This document shows, one piece after another, positions 35,004 through 47,840 of a stretch of DNA of 64,000 bases (its first letter is position 1; each line of letters begins with the position of its first letter). Source of the stretch: Batkoa obscura. Taxonomy: Eukaryota > Entomophthoromycota > Entomophthoromycetes > Entomophthorales > Batkoaceae. The notes under the pieces were generated by a model. It worked only from the letters and a program-made list of their open reading frames with translations, was not told where the DNA came from and searched no databases. Location of the stretch: contig JASVEC010000008.1 in assembly GCA_030770535.1 (NCBI GenBank), forward strand, positions 124,001-188,000. The letters are read 5' to 3'. The translations under genes were made by a program, and so were the position numbers.

Positions 35004-36032
35004 ACATACTTTCACCGTTTCTACTTGAGTTTTTAAAATCAAAAATAATTAGTAACTAGTTTATTAAAATGTAAATGTATTGTTTTCTTAAAACAAACTA
35101 GTCATTTAAGCCTAAGTCTTTTGGAAAAATATTAATTGTAGAATATTTTGGGAGGACACCTCTATTCATTATCAATGATAATAAATAAAAATGCCTTTAT
35201 TCTAATACATCATCTATTTTATTATTTTTCTCTTTAGCAAAGCTTTTAAGAAAAGAAGCGTAAACCTTTACACATTTGCTAAATAATTTATTTTTAATTA
35301 TATGCTTATAACCTATAGTGTATTAAATAATAATAATAAAATAAAATACAACATCCTGAAAAATCGTCATTAATTATTATAAGTCAGGCTAGATTTTGAG
35401 CTATTTTTTTAACGAAAATAAATACAAAAAATTGTTATTTTATAATTATGTATTAAAACATTTTTATATACTACGTTAAAATTTAAAAAGCTGTTTTTGA
35501 TTTATCCTTTTTAAATGTTAAATTTTAACGTGTTTAGCGTTGTACACTATTATAAAAAAGTTTTTTGAATATAAATTAAGATGATTTTTTGGTTTTGTCT
35601 AATTAATAATCATTTATATAATACAAAATTATAACAAACTATTACCAAACATAAGATGTTTTTTTAAACTAGTTCTATATCTGAATTTAAGGTTTTGATC
35701 ATTTTTATACAATATAAAATTCAAAAAACAGTAGCTAAATTTTTAACAAAAACATATAAGATGAATTTTCAGCATAGAAAAAAACTACTAAAAGCATATA
35801 GATAGCCTTTGAGAGGGATAAATTGCTTTTAATACTCCCCAGGTGGTAGGGACTTGTTATGACTATTGTACTATTTAGCCATTTTAAGTTCTGATTATTT
35901 TATGAATTTTTTTCTGAAATTTGCAATTCAGTTATAAATTATTTTCATTTTATTGTGTCTTAAAATTTTCGTCATTTTAATAAACTCAATTTTTTTATTT
36001 ACTTTAGCTTTAGATCAACAAATACTTTTTAA
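35004..36032. other. intergenic, no gene seen
   Basis: AT-rich sequence upstream of the dynein light intermediate chain gene. Nothing recognised. Confidence 0.55.
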
Positions 36033-38128
36033 ATGATGAGTACAACTAATAACCATGAAGTTTTAGATGGATCCAATAAAAATGTCGATATATGGTCTTC
36101 AATTTTAGACTCGGTTGCCCTTACTAAAATAACTCCGGTTAAAAATGTGTTCTTGTTAGGTAATATAATTTACATTTATAACTGCTTAACAGCTTTAAAT
36201 GAGTATTCAATTGTTATTAATGATGATCGCTTATGAGATTTTTAATGACTTTAGCCACTTGATTTAAATTGATACATAGTGAATAAAGTTATTTACATAT
36301 AATTAAATAGGAGAACCAAACTCCGGAAAAACCACCTTTTTGAATTTTATGAAACATGAAAGCCGAGTAAGAGATAAACCTGTTACTAAAGGAGATCAGA
36401 TTTTAAGTACATATGAAGATGCCCCAGCTACCACCTCTGAAGAAGAATTTTTTAAATATTTAGATAAAAACCCAGCATCAACAAAATTGGCATATACACA
36501 CTCATTTGTTGAACTAAAAGATGAAGAGTCAGATGGTAATTGATTATTTGAACCAAAATTTATAATAATTAATTTTAAAAGATACAATGGCGAGATTAAA
36601 TTTATATCAGCTATCAGAACATGACCCCAAGTTACATGAACTTGTCAATTTAAGCTTAAATTATCATACGTATAAAGATTCTATTGCTTTGATCTTCTTG
36701 GACTGGTCAAAGCCTTGGGAGTTTATAAATCAACTTATTAAATGGTTAAGGGTTTTAGAGATAGCCTATTATAATGCTTTAGACCACGGAGGTGATCCTC
36801 GTACTATAAATGATCCAAATAGATGGACTCAAGGAATTGCACATTTGGATGAATTAAAAGAAAGATGTAATTTAATTATTATTTTTAAATGAAATCTCCA
36901 TTTATTTATTCATCTAGTGGAGCTATTTTTAAGCGAATCAAAAGAACAAAGTAAAAACCCCCAACCTGATAATGGAGAGGAAAGTAATGATACAAAAGCT
37001 AATAATGGCTCTTTAATTCCCGAAGGATGCCTTACTAGGAACCTTGGACTTCCGATTTTTATAGTTTGCACAAAGGTATTTATATACATATAATAGTATT
37101 ATTTATTGATTTCAATAGTCAGATAAAATTAAACAAGTGGTCCGAGATGCTGAGTTAAGCGAGAGACATTTTGATTTTATTCAACATTCACTCAGAGCTG
37201 TTGGATTGATGTGTAATATTAGTCTTAATTGTTTTAATTTTTAAGTTGACCTTTTTAGATGGTGCTAGTTTAATTTATACATCTACTCTTCGCCCAGATT
37301 CCTTTTCGTTGTTGAGAAATTATCTTTTATATCGCTTGTTTTCTGTAACAATATCCAATACAAATCAAAGTACAGATACTACTAATACTCAAGCACCTTC
37401 TACTTCCATCCTTCCATCCTATTTAAACCATTTCAAAGTAAAAGGACGTTTTATGGAAAGAGAAAGGATATTTATACCAAGTGGATGGGATTCGTATAAT
37501 AAAATTCGAATCTTGGATTCTAACTTTGACTGCGAAGCAGTTCAAGAGGGGACTGCGATTGACCTTTACAGTGAACTTTCATCACATCTTGCAGCTCATC
37601 ATTTAGCTAAAGTGAAAAAAGAGGAGGATGAAGAAGAAGTTATGTCCTTTAATGAAGCTTTTTCATCAATGATACCACTTCCCTTTTCATCAAAAAATGT
37701 AAGCTTGATATATTGATAAAGATTGACTTAACTCTTTTTTAGAAAGATTTGGAAACTTCTTATATTATTCCAGAACCTGAGCAACAATTTTTAGCTGCTC
37801 ATTACGCTATGTTTCAAGGACTTGATTCTTCTAATTTTTTCAAAAGTCAAATGCCATACGTTGGTACCGTAGGAATGGTTGGAAAAGGCGAGCATACTGT
37901 AAGTATTAGTTCAAATTATTTATGCAATTATTAACATCTATTTAGAATACCACCGAGTCAAAAGTAAGGATATCATTTTTTTATAATCAATACAATCAAA
38001 ACTTAAAATCTAAATAATGTAAAATTTAAAATTTATTCTTTTAGGTTGATACAAGTACAACAGAAAGCGCAGCATCTGGGAATTCCTTCTTCAAAATGTT
38101 AGCTATGAAAGATAGTTCTAATAATTAA
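36033..38128 (+). CDS. cytoplasmic dynein light intermediate chain
   Basis: Nine exons (36033..36159, 36311..36535, 36582..36866, 36918..37075, 37119..37212, 37259..37698, 37743..37898, 37946..37963, 38045..38128) join in frame to 528 residues. The Ras-like domain begins with VFLLGEPNSGKTTFL, the P-loop at 43-50, split by intron 1. Further family landmarks: IALIFLDWSKPWEFI; LPIFIVCTKSDK; YGASLIYTS; and MERERIFIPSGWDSYNKI, all matching dynein light intermediate chains. These subunits bind the dynein heavy chain and link the motor to cargo adaptors. The YGA codon is split between exons 5 and 6, which fixes that join. Exon 8 is only 18 nt. The C-terminal tail is short and Ser-rich. It is followed in the same direction by the TBCK-like gene. 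Confidence 0.93.
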
Positions 38129-38778
38129 AAAAGTTGGCATCTATAACTTGGTATATATTTTATTGGATGTGTGATATTTTGATTCATAAAAACTAATTAT
38201 ATAAAGTGGGGTATATAAAATCAGTAACTTAGTTTCTTTTTTTTTTGTAATAAGTTTAAACTATTTTCATAATTGTTCATAAAGTCTTGTATATTATCTA
38301 AGCTTTAATTATTTAATTATAAATTAATATATTAATATAGTTTTAGTAATCTTCACTAATAAATATTGTATCAAGTAATTCTTATAACGGGAACATATTC
38401 CCTGTTCAGTATGTCCATTTTAATGCAGGCCAAAATTTGAAAAATTTATTAGTTAAATTTATAATGAAAAAACATGACCACATTTTGAAGGAGGTGTTTC
38501 TGAATATGAAAAGCATCATTTTAATTAACATGCTCTATAAATAAACTTCTTAATAGTAACTGTAATCGAATTTATCGAATCTCACTCAGTAGAGACCTTT
38601 CAAAAAATTAATGGTGGCTATTAAAAGTGATACATGATTTAAGTTGTAAATTAGACTTAAACAGGAGTAGAATTTTAATTGCAAAATATTTGAGAGTTAA
38701 AATCGTTTGTCGTAATTAGTCCGGTTTTAAATTATTAAAAAATCCAAGTTCTATTTTTAAAAACTTTTATTTTTTAAA
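38129..38778. other. intergenic containing a diverged repeat
   Basis: Contains, at about 38440-38720, sequence resembling 50985-51430 (see the repeat entries). It should also hold the promoter of the TBCK-like gene. Confidence 0.5.
38440..38720 (+). repeat. diverged dispersed repeat B, copy 1
   Basis: Shares, in the same order, AAATTTGAAAAATTTATTAG, ACATGACCACATTTTGAAGG and TCTCACTCAGTAGAG with the area 50985-51430 (AAATTTGAAAAATTATTATT, ACATGGGCATATTTTAAAGG, TTTCACTCAATAGAG). The match is by eye and patchy. Confidence 0.4.
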
Positions 38779-41773
38779 ATGTATTTGAAAGACCAAATTA
38801 ACGAAAGAAAAGTCAATGAGATAATAACAATAAATAAGTAATTAACTTCAAATATAAAAATGTTTAAATTTATTGATTCATATTAGCTTCGATTGTTTAT
38901 TTAAAAGAGAGTTGGCAGCAATAAAATTCAATTTTGAAAAGGTCCATTTGGAAGATATATTGATTAAAGTCAATGAATTAAAAGTAAGTCCTATGATACT
39001 AATGCCAGTTATTTTTTTAATGTTAATATTGTATTTAGCAATTAAACCATCCAATATTCAATCAAATAATTGATATTATTGTTTGTAAACAAAGTAATCT
39101 ATTAAACCAATTTTATTATGTTTAATTTAACCTTTATCTGTAGATAACCAAATAATAATTATACAAGAGTATAACAATTGTAACGAGGAGAATATTAAAA
39201 AAGAAAATTTAATATTGATTAATAATGAAATTGAAGAAGAAGAGTTTAAAAAGATACAACTATTATTTTTTCAATTAATTAATGGCATTTCATATTTAAA
39301 AAATATTAGTACTATTTCCTTTATCGGTAATTTGAATCCTAAAACAATTCATCAATACAAACTAAATGTCATAAATAATAACGATGATAGCGAGGTAATC
39401 TAATAATAACATAATGTTTGTATTTGTTAAATATATTTATTTAAGTAGTATTTAATTAAATTGCCCTATTTTTATTTAAGCTATTTATCTAATAATGGAT
39501 TGTTATTTAACTATGAATATATGTAATTAAATTTATTAAATGTAACTAAAAGCTGACTAACAATTAAATAGAGACTTGTATTATTGTTCACCAGAATATT
39601 TAATAAGTATATTAAGAGAAGAAAAGACTATTATATTAGATGAAAGGGTAATATATTATATAATATTATCATGTTTAGAACTAACTAATAAATAAATAGA
39701 GTGATTTATGGAGTATAGCTATAGTTATAGTTGAAAAGATATTGAGAAAGGAAAAGATTATTCAAGACTATCTAATCTATCATAAAAATCAATCAATTAC
39801 TACTGTCCAAGAATATTTTGTACAATTATTAAATTTATTAAAAGATAAAGAGGAATATCAATTATTTATACAATTTATTGAAAATAAAATAACAAATATA
39901 AATAATGAAAAGAATAAGTTATTGGATTTTTGGTTAATTATTAAACCGTTACTGAATTTAAATGTCAATCATCGTACTTCAATTAACCAGTTAATGACAT
40001 TCAATTGTTTTTCAAACTTCAGGTTAAAGTTGTTACAATTTGATTTGTATTGTAATGAAATTGAGTATTATCAAAATAACGGATTAAGTAAGGACTACAA
40101 TACCAATTTAATAGCATTAAGTGAAGTTTATTATTTATTTAAAATTAATAATAATGACAATAATAATAGTAATTATAATAATTCAATTGAAGACAAAATA
40201 CAATATTACACAACAAATAATAATGAAATGAATAGTAAAGAGTATAGGATTATACAATTAGTTAATAAGGAAATTGTCATAAACAATGATGATAATGATA
40301 ATTACAAAAAGAATGATTTTTTATTCTTTAAGTTAAACACAACATTTGATATCAATAGTATTAATTCAAGAACCTTAATAAAATATAAAAAGTTAATATT
40401 AGAATATCCAAAGAGTGCGTCAATAATTAAACAAGAGTATTACAATAACAATCAACAGGAAGAGTTAATTAAAAAATATTACTGTGGAAGATTATGGGCC
40501 AGTTTATTAAATATTAACAAGGATTTTGAAATGGAATATTCTAATTTAATAAAATATTTACCCTTTCTAGAAGAAAAGCAAATTTTAATGGATCTACCAA
40601 GATGCCATAATTATCATGCTTTGTTAAACTCAAGGCTTGGTCAATTGAAATTAAAATCTATTATCAAGTCTTTCTTATTCAATAATCCTAATTTCGTTTA
40701 TTGGCAAGGTAATATTAATAACAATACTATGATGTGAATAATCTTATTTACTATTTATATAGGTTTAGATTCAATTGCAGCTACATTTTTAACTATTAAT
40801 TATATGAAAGAAGCAATAAGTTATAAGAGTATGGAGCAATTTATTAAAAAGTATTTAAGCAATTTATTTTTAAAAGAAAACAATCAAATATTGAACGAAA
40901 AAATGGATCAGATGGAATTATTATTGAAATATTTGGATCCTACTTTAGCTAATCATCTATCCCATATTGAATTAGAGCCTAAATTTTATTCGGTTTCCTG
41001 GTTTCTTACCCTATTTACTCGTAAATCTTATTATTATTACTATTGTTATACATATTAATAATTTAATAATTTGTTTAGATGTATTTCCGTTTGATAAGAT
41101 TTATCAATTGATTAATAATATCTTAAAATATGAGCCAGAATATACAATCTATTTAGCCAGTACAATATTAATTTATTATAAAAAGAAGCTATTAAAGAAG
41201 AACTTTAATGAAGCAATTCATTTATTTTCTAATAATTTGAAGGACTTAAATTTAAGTTGGATATTGACTCAGTCTACGTATTATTATGATAAGTATTTGA
41301 TTACGTTTCATAATAATATTCAATATCAAAATCAATTTTCACCTTTTAATCCAGAACTACCTTTCTTAGATTTATCTGATTTAATCCTTCCAACTATCAA
41401 TAATAGTAACATTTCACAATTAGAATATCTATTACTTGATTGTAATAAAAGTGTTGCATTGAACAAAGATAAGGAAATAACGATTGAGCAACCTGTACAT
41501 TATAAGAATAGCATTATTTATGATCCAGAGGATGATTTAATTAGTCTAATTAAGTTTTTAAGTTTTAAAAGTAAACTTAAGACTGTTATTTTAAGTAATG
41601 ATTTGGAATATTCTACTAATTTAATTCATCATTTAATTAAACACCAAGTACCTTTCGTTGGTTTGCCTTTAGCCTTACCTCAAAATTGTAATTGTAATCC
41701 TGGCTTCATTGGAGGTTCTGGGGCTAAAAAGGAAAAGTCGAATGGCTTCAAATCCTTATTTTGTACCTGCTAA
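38779..41773 (+). CDS. TBCK: TBCK-like protein: pseudokinase, TBC and rhodanese-like domains
   Basis: Nine exons (38779..38837, 38887..38983, 39039..39093, 39144..39394, 39449..39522, 39572..39647, 39700..40708, 40763..41020, 41079..41773) give 857 residues, close to the animal TBCK length. The N-terminal kinase-like part keeps LNHPIFNQIIDI, IKLPYFYLSYLS, YCSPEYL and SDLWSIAIVIVE, but no HRD or DFG, so it is a pseudokinase. The TBC domain (about 480-700) has both Rab-GAP fingers: MDLPRCHNYHALL with Arg near 504 and FVYWQGLDS with Gln near 539. FLTLFTHVFPFDKI spans an intron and confirms that join. The C-terminus (KTVILSNDLEYSTNLIHHLI) resembles the TBCK rhodanese-like domain. In animals TBCK belongs to the FERRY endosomal complex. 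The first two exons are the least certain. Confidence 0.88.
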
Positions 41774-42996
41774 AAATGAAAAATAAAAATTTATCATGTT
41801 TGTTATTTATTTTAGATTTTAAATAGCATGTCTTTTAAATTTCGAGCTATATATGAGGTGAACAAATGATCAAAACAAGAAACAGAGTTCAAAGTATTTT
41901 CGATTGGTTCTTTATCTTTAATATACTTATCGTATATCTAAATATTTTTAGGGGTTTGAATCTAAATTCACGTCGCCTCGCTTACCATTTTGACTGATGC
42001 CTTATTCACTCAAATTCAGTTGGTTAATTCCTTCTTACTACTAACTTTTTACTTGCTTTTTCAACAATTGAGTCATCCTAGTTTAGCTATATTAGACTTG
42101 TTTTTACCTCTGAGTACTTATTTTTCATTATAGCCTTTTTTTAATGTTTTTTGGCTGAATCTAAATTTCATTTGCTTCTCCTAACAGTTTCACTTTTGGT
42201 TGTGATCTTTGGCTCCTAGCGATATTTTGGATCAAGCCTTTTAAAAATCATCATTAGTCCCCCTTTCTGTAATCCTCTTAACCTTTTCTTTAAATTGTTT
42301 AAATAAGAATCTTCTCTAAATCTAAGTCTTTTGAATCATCTTTATCTTCATATTGAAATTATTGTTATTATTATATTTACAGACATCTTGTTTGTAGAGG
42401 TATTTAATATGCAGGCTTGGTTTGAAATAATTTACTGAATTGATGGTTTACTGCTAATAATACTAACTATATACTTTTATTTTAAAAAATATTATCATTA
42501 TGCTTCTTTTTTTTTCTTCATAATATTTAACAAAAAAGATTAAATTAGCATTATCATGTCAGAGTTGATGGGCAAACTGACTGTATTTTTAGTTACATAT
42601 CATATTTTTCAGTTAATAAGTTATGACCTTATCAATGTTCAATCGCTTTCATTTAGTTGTCATAGCCATAATATAGCTATTGTTTTATTTGTAAGTTAAA
42701 AATAAAACTTAAATAAATACACTAGTTTTATTTTTTTATTTAAGTTACAAAACAATGATGCTTTTATATAGTTAAATCTGTATTTTATTTTATTGAAATT
42801 ATTAATATTACTAATAACGATTTATTTATTAATTCAATCATTAAACCTCCTTAAACTTACAAACATTCTTTTCTTTGGAAAATTATTTCATCCCAAGCCA
42901 ACCAATCATTTCTCTCTGGAATGCCCGCAGTAATTTTCAAAGAAACCATATAAAAGACTAATTTACTAATTGTTTTCTATTTCAAAGCCAAAAAAA
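41774..42996. other. intergenic, no gene seen
   Basis: A patch at 41940-42240 is slightly less AT-rich but has stops in all frames. The right end holds the REI1 promoter. Confidence 0.5.
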
Positions 42997-44513
42997 ATGA
43001 ATAACCTTACCACCACTCAATCCCCCCACGGCGCTTTATTCACTTGTCTGACTTGTCAAGTAGCTTTCCATGATGCCGACCGCCAGCGCAGCCATTACCA
43101 CAGTGACTGGCATCGATATAATTTAAAACGTAAGGTGGCTGAGTTACCTCCAGTAAGCGCAGATGCGTTTGCAACAAAGGTTTTAGGTATGTAAAAAATA
43201 GCAGTTTTATTTTTTATCCTTTATAACTATATGGGGCTTTTAAATTAACGTATTTATTGTAGAAAAAAAGAACCAGTTAGATGAAGAGAATGAAGTCAGT
43301 GGTTCAATGTACTGCTTAGCTTGCCGGTAATAAGCGTTTTATCTGATTAAGATTAGTGTTAACTTTTTGTTTTAGCAAGGACTTTGGAACTGAGAACGCT
43401 TATAACAACCATATACAGTCTAAGAAACACAAAGAGAATGAAACCAAATTTAGTAAGTGGATATGGAAGGTATTAGCGATAAATATTAAACATTTGCTTT
43501 TAGATCAGAAGCCTATTGAAAGTATAAAGAAGGAAGCTGAAGAAAACGAAGCTGAGAATGGTGATAAAGAAAAAGAAGAAGACTTAGACGACGAAGAGAA
43601 GTTACTTAAGCTTATTGACGATAAAATTAAGCGAGCCGTTAGATTATCTGAGGTAGACTGTATCTTTTGTAACCATAAATCAGAAGATTTTGAAGGGTAA
43701 GTTAATATTTCGTACAAATAGATGACAGCTAATAGTTATTTTTATATAATAGTAATATGGAGCACATGTCGATAGCACACAGCTTCTTTGTTCCAGATAT
43801 TGAGTATTTGGTGGACCTTAAAGGGTTGATCAAATATTTGGGTGAGAAGGTATCGATTGCCAATGTCTGTTTGTACTGTAATGGTAAGGGAAGAGAACTT
43901 AAAAGTTTGGAAGCAGTCAGAGGCCATATGGTAAGTTATTAATAGTAATAAAATAATAATGTATTAATAGCCTTTTGTAGATTTCTAAAGGACATACAAA
44001 GATTGCATATGATTTAGAAATGGATATTTTAGAAATATCGGATTATTATGATTTCTCTAAGTCTTATAATGATGCTGATCAAGTTGATCCAGATGCTGAA
44101 TTAAGTGTCAAACCTGCTACTGGAGGGTATTTTATAATATATTTTATATAGCGAATAAACTAATAAGATTGTTTTGTAGTGTTGAATTGACTGAGAATGA
44201 AATGGAATTGATCTTACCCAGCGGAGCTCGAATTGGTCATCGATCAATGGCTCGTTACTATAAGCAATACATTCGACCAATTGATGAGCAAGAGGAAAGA
44301 GGCATGAGACGCTTGATTGAGAATGGTACTAAACATACTAATCAACCAATCTACGAAGCCAGAGGACGTCGATTCCTTATTACCAATGGAGAAAAGGATA
44401 AATTTAATAATAAGCAGATGTTTAAGGATAAAAAATTACATGATCATTATACCACAAGGGTTGGGATCAATGCTAACAAACTTCAACGTCATTTCAGAGA
44501 ACAAATATTATAG
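42997..44513 (+). CDS. REI1: cytoplasmic 60S ribosome maturation factor REI1
   Basis: Seven exons (42997..43186, 43263..43326, 43376..43452, 43504..43696, 43753..43930, 43981..44126, 44180..44513) join in frame to 393 residues. The first C2H2 zinc finger is FTCLTCQVAFHDADRQRSHY with DWH, followed by the family's RYNLKRKVAELPPVSA. Further fingers are CLACRKDFGTENAYNNH, CIFCNHKSEDFEGNMEHM, and CLYCNGKGRELKSLEAVRGH continuing into ISKGH. The basic C-terminal tail fits the segment that in yeast Rei1 enters the polypeptide exit tunnel. REI1/ZNF622 acts with Arb1 and Jjj1 to release and recycle export factors from pre-60S particles. Intron 3 is 51 nt with no in-frame stop, so its retention would add 17 residues. 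The start is the ATG at 42997. Confidence 0.94.
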
Positions 44514-44908
44514 AGGATTCACTTTTTGCTTATTAAAATTTATATTATATGATCATGTTTTACATTTTTAATTCTTATTATGTTATTAAGTAGTTGTTAC
44601 TAAAAGGGCATTAAGCATAGCAATCATCAAAACTATAGGCCTACAGGGCACTTCAAATCCCGTTACCAATTGACAAAAAGATAAATTTAGTAAAACAGAT
44701 TTTTTAGGCTAAGAAATTATATAAGTACTACCCACAGGGTTGGAATTATTCTTGTAAAGCTTTGATATCATTTCAAAGGTCTGATATTATATGGGCTTAG
44801 TTTATAAGTTTACACTCAAATAGATATGGTAATTATCTTTAATTATAAAACGCTCATTATGAAATAGTTATTAATAAAAAAATAGACTAGAATATATCAA
44901 TAGGGGTT
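44514..44908. other. intergenic between convergent REI1 and UNG
   Basis: 3' flanks of two convergent genes. No hairpin comparable to the one at 16816 is seen and no RNA gene is recognised. Confidence 0.5.
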
Positions 44909-46345
44909 TCAATCTTTAATAGAGCACCAATCAATTTCTTGTTTGTTATGTTTTTTAAGGTATTCGTTTGCCAATTGAAAATGATTGCAGTTGAAAAAAC
45001 CTCGACTGGCTGATAATGGGGAAGGATGGACGCCATTTAAAATTAAATGTTTATTCTAATAAAATGGCAAAATCAAATAAATATATTAAATTACATTGTG
45101 TTAATAAATTTAATCTTTACCTTATCTACCACCTTACCCTTCTTTTGAGCATAAGAGCCCCAGAAGATAAACACCAAATTGTGGTTGTTTTTATTCAAAT
45201 AGTTGATAATCGCATCTATTTATAAATTAACAATTTTATAACCATGACAATTTTTATCTTACCTGTAAACATCTCCCATCCCTTGCCAGCATGAGAGTTA
45301 GCATTATGAGCTTGCACTGTTAAAGCAGCATTCAATAATAATACCCCTTGATTTGCCCACGCCTCTAGATAACTGGAAAGGGAAATTAATTAATAATACA
45401 ATGTCACATACTCAACTTACCCATGTTTAGGAATAACAAAATTGGGATACTCATTCTTTATCTCTTTATAAATGTTTTTTAAGGAGGGTGGGATAATGAT
45501 GCCTTTATTGACACTGAAACATAAGCCTGATATTATATTAGTAAATTAAACTTAATTTTATTCTCTTTTTTATTACCATGCGCTTGATTATCATTATGAT
45601 AAGGATCTGATTTATAAAAAAACATTAATGGCTCATTTTCTTGTTAATAACATGATATTTTCGCCTACCTTGGCCAATAACTACCACTTTCACTTGCTCC
45701 AATGGTGTAAATCGGCTCCATGAATATATTTGACCTTCTATATTATAATACGTTAACAATTTATGATATACCTATTAGTAAATGATTTACCTGGTGGAAA
45801 TATTTTTTTACCATTCTTCTTTTCATCTAATAGGAATTGCTTTAGCTGATAATATTAATTTTCAAGTGTTTGCTCTTATTGATATCATTACTTTCAAAAA
45901 ATAAGGCTTTTGAATCTCTTTGGTCAGCACTTTAAGCCAACTTGGTTCCATTGTTGTTAACTCTAGCTGTAATAAATCTTTGACTTCATCAGGGAGTTGA
46001 GCTATGAAAAAATTAGTATTTTCTAAATTGGCGCTATTTCTTGTTACTTTCTAACACATTGTCTTCTTCTTTTGTATTAATTAACTGTTCTATAAGATTG
46101 ACATTAAAATTGATCTTTTTTATAATATTTTTTTTTTTTATTTACCCCCATTTCCTTCTTTAGTATCACTTTTACCACCCTTTACACCAATTTTGTTTTC
46201 TTTATCTTCGCTCTTACTTTCATTCACTTTGTCATCTGTTCGATTGATGTTAATACTTAACTTATAATATGATCGATACATTACTCTTTTTTGCCTTAGG
46301 TATCCGAGTAAAAAAGGATTCGATAGGTGCTTGACGTTTTTCCAT
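44909..46345 (-). CDS. UNG1: uracil-DNA glycosylase
   Basis: Eleven short exons, the first 46285..46345 and the last ending at 44909, join in frame to about 304 residues. It excises uracil from DNA in base excision repair. Catalytic motifs are intact: VVVIGQDPYH near 137-146 with the catalytic Asp, [35 protein letters not shown], and [14 protein letters not shown] with the catalytic His near 266. The N-terminus [20 protein letters not shown] contains QAPIESFF, which fits the PCNA-interacting Q-x-x-I-x-x-FF box, so it should act at replication forks. No clear mitochondrial presequence is seen. The intron density is high for a gene of this size. All joins preserve phase, and the protein is collinear with known family-1 UNGs. 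Confidence 0.95.
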
Positions 46346-47457
46346 TACTTTTTATTTATTTATTATAATAAAAACAAAAAATGAATTTTGAATTTTCCAA
46401 TTGAATTTGTAATCAATTTTCATTAGCAAATTGAATTTGAAGTTTAAGTTATATGGTTTAAGATAATAATACATTTAATAAACACACATATAATATTATT
46501 ATCAAGCGTTAGCATTTTACTATGCAATGAAAAGATAGTATTGTATTACAGTAAAAATGAAAATAATATAGGTCTTTATTCAACTTAAGTATTTTTCATA
46601 CCAATCGTACTTTAAAATTAAAATTAAAATAACCTTAAATTAAAATATAAAATAAAATTATTATTGAGGGATAAACAAATAAAAAAGTGCAATTTATCAA
46701 CACTTTTGTTGATATTACAAGAACACTTTTATTTATTTATATATTTACTCTGTTGATAAGATATATTAATGTTACTTATAAACATATATTATTCATTAAT
46801 TAAATTACAGCAAAATAAAACATTTGAGGATGTCTTTTTTGGTTTCATTTATTTGTTCATCCTTTATGTAACGAAAATGTTAGACAATTTGTAAGCTAAA
46901 TTTGTTAAAGTGAATATATTCAACTATTGAATAAAAATTTAAAAACATTTAATAATCTATTTTAATATATTTAATAGCCAAATGTTAAGAGCTTTATGAA
47001 AGTAGCGTGCATTGTCAAGTTGCTCAAAAAAATTAATCTAAACGTAATATGGATATTTACAAAATATTATATTCATTTATTTTTTTTACACATAAAACCG
47101 TTTGATCGTTAGTATGTGTTGTAAATAAGCAAAGACTGTTAATGTTTCTATAAAAATAAATCGACTTTTTAACAATCATTTATACTTTTAGCCAATATTA
47201 AGCTTATCTATTTCGACTTTTTTGTTACCGTAACTCATAATACTGTTTTATTTATCTACTAAATAACGTTCTCCTTACTTTTTGTGTTGAATAAAAAAAA
47301 CTATCTAACAAAAAAGAATGAAATATAGTTACAATACATCTATCATGACTCCTTAAAAATCCACATGAAAATGTTAATAAAAGGCCTATCAAAGCTTTTA
47401 TTTTATAAATAACCTCAATATATTTTAGTTTTATTGAAAAAGTTAAAACTAATCTCC
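46346..47457. other. intergenic between UNG and P2, with a MITE relic
   Basis: UNG promoter region on the left, P2 3' flank on the right. Contains a degenerate MITE at about 46826. Otherwise AT-rich with no gene. Confidence 0.5.
46826..46915 (+). mobile_element. MITE family A, degenerate relic
   Basis: Starts GAGGATGTCTTTTTTGG and continues TTTCATTTATTTGTTCATCC, like the start of copies 1 and 3. The second half is diverged and the right terminus is not recognisable. Confidence 0.5.
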
Positions 47458-47835
47458 TTAATCGAAGAGACCGAAGCCCATATCCTAAAAAAATTAACAC
47501 AAATCAAGACTAAAAAAATATAAACTTACACCATCAGATTCTTCTTCTTCTTCAACCTTTTCTTCGGCCTTTGGAGCAGCAGCAGCAGCACCACCAGCAG
47601 CAGCACCGGAGGAAGCAGCACCACCAGCTGAGGCTGAACCAACGGAAGCAAGTTTTGGAAGACCTTCAGCAATGAGAGCATTGACGTCTTTACCTTCTAA
47701 TTGGGTAAGAAGGGCAGTGAGACGTTCTTCTTCAGCATCGATACCGACGGAAGAGAGGACAGTCTTGATGTCAGCAGCAGTTGGGGCAGTGTTACCACCG
47801 AGTTGGAGAAGAAGGTAAGCAGCAATATAACGCAT
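47458..47835 (-). CDS. RPP2: 60S acidic ribosomal protein P2
   Basis: Exons 47530..47835 and 47458..47484 join to 110 residues. It starts [15 protein letters not shown], followed by the dimerisation domain ([18 protein letters not shown]), an Ala/Gly-rich hinge, and the acidic tail [16 protein letters not shown], whose last seven residues come from the 27 nt second exon. P1/P2 form the stalk that recruits translation GTPases. Base composition is markedly less AT-rich than its neighbours, with preferred codons, as expected for a highly expressed gene. Upstream, GTAAGT at about 48073 and TTATAG at about 47841 suggest a 233 nt intron in the 5' leader. Confidence 0.97.
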
Positions 47836-47840
47836 TTTTA

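Noticed and set aside
44600-44700. Possible tRNA-like segment (ACTTCAAATCCCG)
   Set aside because: No acceptor stem, anticodon stem or A box could be placed around it.
45016-45225. Plus-strand 69-codon ORF
   Set aside because: Antisense to the last exons and intron of UNG, whose protein is clearly conserved on the minus strand.
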